Assembly: GCA_003232715.1 (NCBI GenBank)
Contig: QIJG01000225.1
Location: 1 to 11,907 of the forward strand
DNA: 11,907 nucleotides
Origin: Nitrospirota bacterium
Lineage (GTDB): Bacteria > Nitrospirota > Thermodesulfovibrionia > Thermodesulfovibrionales > JdFR-85
Direction: 5' to 3'
Both the position numbers and the translations under genes were made by a program. Positions 6,647-11,907 of the stretch are shown one piece after another. How positions within the stretch are numbered: the stretch's first letter is position 1; each line of letters opens with the position of its first letter. The notes beneath the pieces are model-generated. The model searched no databases. It had not been told where the DNA came from and saw nothing but the letters and a program-made list of their open reading frames with translations.

Positions 6647-7510
6647 ATGGCAGGGAGTGTCTTGATAGTAGACGATGAGACGGTTGTTATAAAAAGCTGC
6701 GAGAGGATACTCGCTCCGGAGGGATACAGTGTCCAGGGTGCTACCAGAGCCCGTGAGGCCATGGATATGATAAAGAAAGTAGACTTTGACCTCATTATCA
6801 CTGACCTAAAGATGCCCGAGGTAGACGGAATAGAGTTAATACGCTGGATAAGGAAGAACAACCCGGGGTCCGGGATAGTCGTTATCACAGGTTATCCCTC
6901 TCAGGAAAGCATAAAAGACTCCCTTGAGCTCGGCATCATAGATTATCTGCCAAAACCCTTCTCTCCCCAGCTTTTGATTGATGTCACTGAAAAGGCGTTC
7001 ACTGCCATAAAGGCAACATCGGGGAAAGAAAGGCCTGAAGCGGAAGAAGATATAGAGACAAAACTGAAGGATATAATGGAGGTTATAGAGAAGTACAAAA
7101 CCAAACCCGGCGCATTAATCCCTGTCTTGCAGAAGGTACAGGGCGTAGTCGGATATCTGCCTCCTGCCGTTCAGCGTATCATAGCTAAAGAACTTAACCT
7201 CCCCGTCAGCGAGGTGCATGCGGTCGTCTCTTTCTATTCATTCTTTACCATGAAACCCAAGGGAAAACATAACGTCAGGGTCTGTCTCGGCACCGCCTGT
7301 TATGTTAAGAGGGCTGCTGAGATACTCGATAAAGTAAAGGAATACCTCGGGATTGATGAGGGGGGGATCACAGAGGACAAAAAGTTCTCCCTTGAGACTG
7401 TACGGTGTCTCGGTGCCTGCGGACTCGCTCCTGTTGTAGTTGTCGACCACGACATATATGGGAGTGTTGACCCTGTCAAGGTATCCGAGACAATAAAACA
7501 ATATACTTAG
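6647..7510 (+). CDS. Receiver domain fused to NuoE/HndA-type 2Fe-2S subunit of a soluble NADH oxidoreductase
   Basis: The 287-aa product begins with a complete CheY-like receiver (about 1-122): D9-D10, phospho-acceptor D53 in ITDLKMPEVD, switch T81 in VVITGYP, and K103 in PKPF. An acidic linker leads to a NuoE/HndA domain (about 136-287) with the [2Fe-2S] ligands C213, C218, C254 and C258 (VCLGTAC and RCLGACG) on a thioredoxin-like fold. NuoE-type subunits pass electrons from the NuoF flavin. The ATG at 6647 is preceded by GGAGG. HndB-, NuoF- and NuoG-like genes follow on the same strand with short gaps. The receiver in place of the usual bare helical N-terminus suggests phosphorylation could alter docking or electron flow (inference). 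It is related to the receiver at 5680, which implies duplication. The cognate kinase is not in the window. Confidence 0.93.
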   Translation: MAGSVLIVDDETVVIKSCERILAPEGYSVQGATRAREAMDMIKKVDFDLIITDLKMPEVDGIELIRWIRKNNPGSGIVVITGYPSQESIKDSLELGIIDYLPKPFSPQLLIDVTEKAFTAIKATSGKERPEAEEDIETKLKDIMEVIEKYKTKPGALIPVLQKVQGVVGYLPPAVQRIIAKELNLPVSEVHAVVSFYSFFTMKPKGKHNVRVCLGTACYVKRAAEILDKVKEYLGIDEGGITEDKKFSLETVRCLGACGLAPVVVVDHDIYGSVDPVKVSETIKQYT

Positions 7511-7584
7511 TAGTGACAGGTGGACAGGGTGTCGTGAGAAAGACCTTCATCCTTTAGCTTAATAACCAGAAAGGAGGCCGCACA

Positions 7585-7971
7585 ATGGCAAAACTTACGG
7601 TAGAAGATCTGAAAAAGATTAAAGAAGAATACAAAGCCAAAACAGCCCTCAGGGAAGAAGGGGCTTTCAGGGCAAAGGTTACAGTCCATATGGGCACCTG
7701 TGGTCTTGCAGCAGGGGCAAGAGAGATAATGAACGTTATACTTGAAGAGTTAGAGAAAAACGGGGCCGCAGACGTAGCTGTAAGCACCTCCGGTTGTGCA
7801 GGGCTTTGCAGCCGTGAACCGATGATCACGGTTCAGATTCTGGATGAACCTCCTGTAAAATACTGTGACCTCAATGAAGAAAAGACAAGAAAGATAGTTA
7901 TAGAACATATCCTCGGCGGAAGGGTTGTGGAAGACCTGGCCCTCGTAAGGGGATGCGAGACATCTTATTAG
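7585..7971 (+). CDS. hndB: HndB-like thioredoxin-fold ferredoxin-type subunit
   Basis: The 128-aa protein matches the HndB pattern of NADP-reducing hydrogenase operons. It opens MAKLTVEDLKKIKEE and carries VTVHMGTCGLAAGAREIM (33-50), then STSGCAGLCSREPM (67-80) and EPPVKYCDL. Cysteines C39, C71 and C75 lie where thioredoxin-like [2Fe-2S] proteins place ligands. The first Cys pair is incomplete (MGTCG instead of CxxxxC), so cluster binding is uncertain; C94 or C124 could substitute. The role of HndB is not well defined; it is a small partner of HndA and HndC. AAGGAGG at 7571-7577 precedes the ATG. It lies 74 bp after the receiver-NuoE gene and 60 bp before the NuoF gene, consistent with one operon. 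Confidence 0.87.
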   Translation: MAKLTVEDLKKIKEEYKAKTALREEGAFRAKVTVHMGTCGLAAGAREIMNVILEELEKNGAADVAVSTSGCAGLCSREPMITVQILDEPPVKYCDLNEEKTRKIVIEHILGGRVVEDLALVRGCETSY

Positions 7972-8031
7972 TTATTCGTATGCAATATTTTCGCATTTCG
8001 TATAACGATAATGGAGACGGAGGTAGCATAG

Positions 8032-9879
8032 ATGGAACGGTATAGAGTAAACGTGATGTTGTGCGGAGGAACGGGATGTATAGCAACAGGGAGCCTGAAG
8101 GTCAGGAATGCCCTGCTTGAGGAACTCAAGAAGAGGAAGATGGAAGATGAAATCTCAATAACCCTCACAGGCTGTAACGGCTTTTGTGCACAGGGGCCAA
8201 TTCTTATAGTACATCCCGGCGAGATATTCTACGAAAAGCTCAAGCCCGAAGATATTCCTTATTTAGTAGAAGAACATTTTCTTAAAGGCAGACCTATAGA
8301 AAAGTTCATGTACCATGAACCCCTGAAAAAAACAACGATCCCTTCCATGAATGAGATACCATTTTTTAAGTATCAGGTACTGAGGGCCTTGAGAAACAAG
8401 GGCCTCATTGATCCCGAAAACATTGAAGACTATATTGCAAGGGATGGATATATGGCGGCTGCAAGGGCACTGACGGAGATGACTCCGGAGCGGATAATAA
8501 AAGAACTGAAAGATTCAGGGCTCAGGGGACGCGGTGGTGCAGGTTTTCCAACGGGGCTCAAGTGGGAATTATGTTCCATGGCCAGGGGAGATCAGAAGTA
8601 CATACTATGTAATGGGGATGAAGGTGACCCCGGAGCATTTATGGACCGTAGTATTATGGAGGCCGACCCACATGTTGTGCTTGAGGGGATGATAGTAGCG
8701 GCAAAGGCTATCGGGGCAACAAAGGGTTATATTTATGTGAGGGCGGAATATCCTCTTGCTGTTAAGAGGCTGCAGATTGCCATAGACCAGGCAAATGAGT
8801 TAGGGCTTTTAGGTAACAATATTTTAAACTCCGACTTCAGCCTTGACATAGAGATATACGAGGGAGCAGGGGCCTTTGTGTGTGGTGAGGAGACAGCCCT
8901 GATGCGCTCCCTTGAGGGCAAGAGGGGCATGCCCATACCCAGACCTCCTTTTCCTGTAAATCAGGGCCTATGGGGTAAACCAACTGTGCTTAACAATGTT
9001 GAGACCTATGCAAATATCCCTCAGATCATCCTCAGCGGTGGGTCATGGTTCCGCAATCTCGGCACGGAAAAATCAACCGGTACAAAGGTCTTTGCACTTA
9101 CAGGAGCGGTTAACAATATCGGACTGATCGAGGTACCGATGGGCACTCCTTTGAGGAGAATCATATTCGATATAGGCGGTGGAATAAAAAAGGGCAGGAA
9201 ATTCAAGGCAGTCCAGCTCGGGGGGCCATCAGGCGGCTGTGTCCCTGAACACCTCCTTGACACACCTGTAACCTATGAGGATATAGTCAAGACAGGAGCC
9301 ATTGTCGGTTCCGGTGGAATGGTTGTAATGGATGACAACAATTGCATGGTAAACGTAGCAAAGTTCTTCCTTGAGTTTACCTCGGATGAATCGTGCGGCA
9401 AATGTTCTCCCTGCAGGATAGGGACGAGGGTAATGCTTGACAAGCTGATTGATATTACGGAAGGCCGGGGGCAAGACTATGATATAGGACTCCTTGAGGA
9501 CCTCTCAGGCGATATCATAAAGACAGCGCTGTGCGGGCTTGGTCAGACAGCGCCAAATCCGGTACTCACCACAATACGGTATTTTAAGAACGAATACGAA
9601 TCACATATACATCAGAAATGGTGTAAGGCAGGGGTCTGCAAGAAGCTCTCAACATTCTACATAGATGCGGAGGCATGCAAGGGCTGCGGCGTCTGTGCAA
9701 GGGCATGTCCTCAGACTGCGATAACCGGAGAGAAGAAAAAGCCCTACCTGATCAACCAGGCCCTCTGTATCAAATGCAGGACCTGCTATGAAAAATGCAA
9801 ATTCAATGCGGTTAAGGTAGGCCCGGGAGATATGTTTAAGGGGGAGGAGATGCAGGTGACGGTTGAGAGGAAGGAATAA
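8032..9879 (+). CDS. nuoF: NuoF/HndC-type NADH-binding flavoprotein with extra ferredoxin domains
   Basis: This 615-aa subunit oxidises NAD(P)H with FMN or, run in reverse, reduces NAD(P)+. In order it has an N-terminal thioredoxin-like [2Fe-2S] domain (C11, C16, C48, C52); the NuoF core with GLRGRGGAGFPTG (163-175), CNGDEGDPGAF (193-203) and GAGAFVCGEETAL (278-290); the N3 [4Fe-4S] ligands C455, C458, C461 and C501; and a C-terminal 2[4Fe-4S] ferredoxin (C549, C552, C555, C559 and C579, C582, C585, C589). Two further cysteines (C531, C536) precede the ferredoxin. This long layout is that of HndC/HydB-type subunits of soluble, often electron-bifurcating enzymes, and is longer than the roughly 430-aa complex I NuoF. 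GGAGG precedes the ATG at 8032. The gene is intact, with no sign of the deletions seen elsewhere. Confidence 0.96.
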   Translation: MERYRVNVMLCGGTGCIATGSLKVRNALLEELKKRKMEDEISITLTGCNGFCAQGPILIVHPGEIFYEKLKPEDIPYLVEEHFLKGRPIEKFMYHEPLKKTTIPSMNEIPFFKYQVLRALRNKGLIDPENIEDYIARDGYMAAARALTEMTPERIIKELKDSGLRGRGGAGFPTGLKWELCSMARGDQKYILCNGDEGDPGAFMDRSIMEADPHVVLEGMIVAAKAIGATKGYIYVRAEYPLAVKRLQIAIDQANELGLLGNNILNSDFSLDIEIYEGAGAFVCGEETALMRSLEGKRGMPIPRPPFPVNQGLWGKPTVLNNVETYANIPQIILSGGSWFRNLGTEKSTGTKVFALTGAVNNIGLIEVPMGTPLRRIIFDIGGGIKKGRKFKAVQLGGPSGGCVPEHLLDTPVTYEDIVKTGAIVGSGGMVVMDDNNCMVNVAKFFLEFTSDESCGKCSPCRIGTRVMLDKLIDITEGRGQDYDIGLLEDLSGDIIKTALCGLGQTAPNPVLTTIRYFKNEYESHIHQKWCKAGVCKKLSTFYIDAEACKGCGVCARACPQTAITGEKKKPYLINQALCIKCRTCYEKCKFNAVKVGPGDMFKGEEMQVTVERKE

Positions 9880-9932
9880 AGTTGCAGGTTAGGAATCCGT
9901 ATTTAAAACTTTGCTCAGGAGGTCTTGATTAG

Positions 9933-11907
9933 ATGATAGAACTGACGATTAACGGCAAAAAACTCCAGGCCCAAAAAGGCATGACAATACTTAATGTGGC
10001 AAGGGAGAACAACATATACATACCCCATCTATGCTGGGACAGAAGGCTGAAACCTTACGGGGGGTGCAGACTTTGCCTCGTAGAGGTTGAGGGGCAGAAA
10101 AAGCTGATGGCATCATGTTCCTCACCTGCTGAAAACGGGATGGTAGTGCATACCGACACCCCGGCGCTGCAAAAGGCAAGGAAAACGGTACTCGAACTAC
10201 TGCTCATCCACCACCCACTTGACTGCCCGATATGTGATAAGGCCGGTGAGTGCAGCCTCCAGGACCTTGCATATAAATACGGCCCTTCACAGAGCCGGTT
10301 CTACGGTGAAAGGAAACACGATCCAGAGGCAACAAGCCCCCTGATTGACCGTAATCCCAACAGGTGTATACTCTGCGGCCGCTGCGTAAGGGTCTGCTGG
10401 GAACACCAGGGCGTTGGGGCAATAAACCTGATCGGCCGTGGTTTCAAGACAAAGATAAGCCCTGCCTTTGAAGAGACCCTTGACTGCGAATTCTGCGGTC
10501 AGTGCATTGATACCTGCCCTGTTGGCGCCCTGGGGGCAAAGCCTTATAAATACAGGGCAAGGGCGTGGTTCCTTGAAAGCCGCGACAGTATATGCCCTTA
10601 CTGCGGAGTCGGTTGCACTCTCACCCTTGACCTCAGGGAAGGAAAAATACTGAGGGTCAGAGGAGTTGAGGGCAAGGGGGTAAATAACGGCGACCTCTGT
10701 GGAAAGGGGAGGTTCGGCTTTGATTTCATTTATGGTGAGTCACGGCTGAGGACTCCGCTTATTAAGGAAGGCGGTGAATTCAGGGAGGCTTCCTGGGAGG
10801 AGGCACTTTATTATGTGTCTGAAAAACTCAAGACAATAAAGGAAAAACACGGCCCGGAGGCCATAGGGGCAATCGGCTCAACAAGGACAACACTTGAGGA
10901 CAATTACATGTTCCGGAAATTCATGCGTGAAGCGATCGGCACAGACAACCTGGACACCTCTGCAAGGCTCGGCTATGCCTGGGTGCTAAAAGGTATGGAA
11001 GAGACTTACGGTATAAAACTGAACCCCATAAAGCTCGACTCCCCAATCGGCAAGGAGGTCATACTCGTCCTTGAATCAGACATCACCTCCACCCATCCCA
11101 TCTTCGGACTCAAGTTCCTCGAGGCAAAGCTTGAAGGCTCAAAACTGATCGTTGTTGAGCCGAGAAAGACAAAGCTTGCAAGACATGCATCAGCATGGTT
11201 AAGGATAAGGCCCGGGACCTCGACCGCCTTCCTTAACGGCTTGATCAACTATGCACTGGCCGGAGGGGTTCATCTGAAGAAGGATATCACAACAGAGGGT
11301 CTTGATGAACTTCAGGAAGCTGTGAAGGACTATACTCCACAAAGAGTATCAGAGATAACAGGCATAAAAGAAGAGGAATTTACAGAAATGGCAAGGGAGT
11401 TTACTATGGCAGAGAGCCGCCTCCTGGCCATGACTGTAGCAGCAGCAGAGAATCAGAAGGGTATCGAGACAGTAAGGGCTGCGGCCAATCTCCTCATGCT
11501 CCTTGGAGAGGGCCCCGAGGCATTACAGATACCGGCTGATTACTCAAACACCTATGGCGCCTGGCTCATGGGTGTAAGGCCCCTGAACAATGGCAAGGAC
11601 TTATATGAAATGCTATACAATCCCGGCGCTGTCAAGGCGCTCTATCTCATGGGTGAGGACCCACTTGTCACCATGCCTGACGCAGACCGTATTGAGGAGA
11701 CGATTAAAGGCCTCGACCTCCTGATAGTTCAGGACATAAGGATTTCCGAAACGGCAAAACTCGCTGATGTAATCCTGCCCGCTGCAAGCTGGGCAGAGAA
11801 AGAAGGCACATTTATTAACTCGGAGGGACTGCCCCAGCCTGTACCAAAGGTGGTTGCAGCCACAGGGGATTCCATAGCTGACTGGATGATACTGCGCAAC
11901 CTTGCAA
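9933..11907 (+). CDS. NuoG-like iron-sulfur/molybdopterin-oxidoreductase-fold subunit, open at the right edge
   Basis: The 658 visible residues start at ATG 9933 with CAGGAGGTC upstream and remain open at the right edge. The N-terminus is that of NuoG/HndD: [2Fe-2S] ligands C34, C45, C48, C62; the His-ligated cluster H94, C98, C101, C107; and a 2[4Fe-4S] domain with C145, C148, C151, C155 and C185, C188, C191, C195. A molybdopterin-oxidoreductase-type domain follows with an intact [4Fe-4S] motif CPYCGVGC (221-228) plus C256. At the position where formate dehydrogenases have Sec/Cys-His (CARLUH), this protein has SARLGYAW: Gly347-Tyr348, with no TGA codon nearby. It therefore lacks the catalytic Mo/W ligand and probably only conducts electrons, as NuoG does. 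It lies 53 bp after nuoF. Its electron acceptor is presumably encoded beyond the window. Annotation as FdhA from fold alone would mislead. Confidence 0.92.
   Translation, partial: MIELTINGKKLQAQKGMTILNVARENNIYIPHLCWDRRLKPYGGCRLCLVEVEGQKKLMASCSSPAENGMVVHTDTPALQKARKTVLELLLIHHPLDCPICDKAGECSLQDLAYKYGPSQSRFYGERKHDPEATSPLIDRNPNRCILCGRCVRVCWEHQGVGAINLIGRGFKTKISPAFEETLDCEFCGQCIDTCPVGALGAKPYKYRARAWFLESRDSICPYCGVGCTLTLDLREGKILRVRGVEGKGVNNGDLCGKGRFGFDFIYGESRLRTPLIKEGGEFREASWEEALYYVSEKLKTIKEKHGPEAIGAIGSTRTTLEDNYMFRKFMREAIGTDNLDTSARLGYAWVLKGMEETYGIKLNPIKLDSPIGKEVILVLESDITSTHPIFGLKFLEAKLEGSKLIVVEPRKTKLARHASAWLRIRPGTSTAFLNGLINYALAGGVHLKKDITTEGLDELQEAVKDYTPQRVSEITGIKEEEFTEMAREFTMAESRLLAMTVAAAENQKGIETVRAAANLLMLLGEGPEALQIPADYSNTYGAWLMGVRPLNNGKDLYEMLYNPGAVKALYLMGEDPLVTMPDADRIEETIKGLDLLIVQDIRISETAKLADVILPAASWAEKEGTFINSEGLPQPVPKVVAATGDSIADWMILRNLA

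Noticed and set aside
7972..8031. Repeated TTCGTAT and small ATGC/GCAT pair between the hndB-like and nuoF genes
   Set aside because: Stems are four to five bases and the repeats are short; this is not distinguishable from chance in a 60-bp AT-rich gap.
10960..10990. Selenocysteine (UGA) formate dehydrogenase active site in the NuoG-like gene
   Set aside because: The codons at the aligned position are GGC TAT (Gly-Tyr), with no in-frame TGA and no SECIS-like need.

Overview
The window looks like a piece of an anaerobic or microaerophilic bacterial genome, probably an uncultivated Nitrospirota-like (Thermodesulfovibrionia) or deltaproteobacteria-like lineage. This is inferred from frequent ATA and AGG codons, an EF-G2-type elongation factor and Hnd/Nuo-type soluble electron-transfer genes. 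No marker gene in the window fixes the taxonomy.

Left half (1-5193), all on the minus strand. In transcription order the genes are a 638-aa polytopic membrane protein resembling GT-C glycosyltransferases, an RseC/MucC-family protein, an EF-G2-like gene with its middle missing, trigger factor (tig) and clpP, which runs off the left edge. tig has its own promoter candidate (perfect TTGACA -35, 17-bp spacer) whose spacer is filled by an 18-bp palindrome. clpP has lost 19 nt, exactly the stretch encoding the catalytic-serine motif, and is out of frame afterwards.

Centre (5194-6646). A 486-bp divergent intergenic region ends in a well-formed sigma-54 promoter (GG-N10-GC) ahead of a receiver protein with a C-terminal GcvH-like (lipoyl-type) domain. 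A 156-bp AT-rich element with 31-bp inverted terminal arms (one mismatch) follows.

Right half (6647-11907), all on the plus strand, is a soluble NADH-oxidoreductase (HndABC/NuoEFG-like) operon. It encodes a receiver domain fused to NuoE/HndA, an HndB-like protein, a NuoF/HndC flavoprotein with an N-terminal 2Fe-2S domain and a C-terminal 2[4Fe-4S] ferredoxin, and a NuoG-like iron-sulfur/molybdopterin-fold subunit open at the right edge. The last protein keeps its Fe-S ligands but has Gly-Tyr where formate dehydrogenases have Sec/Cys-His, so it is more likely an electron-transfer subunit than a formate dehydrogenase.

The most intriguing theme is phosphorelay receivers joined directly to metabolic and redox domains (receiver-GcvH and receiver-NuoE) next to a diaphorase module. 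This suggests a redox enzyme switched by a two-component signal. A second theme is a cautionary one: three conserved genes (clpP, EF-G2, receiver-GcvH) carry clean internal deletions of 19 nt, about 1.4 kb and 39 nt. That is either real gene decay or, more likely, assembly collapse.
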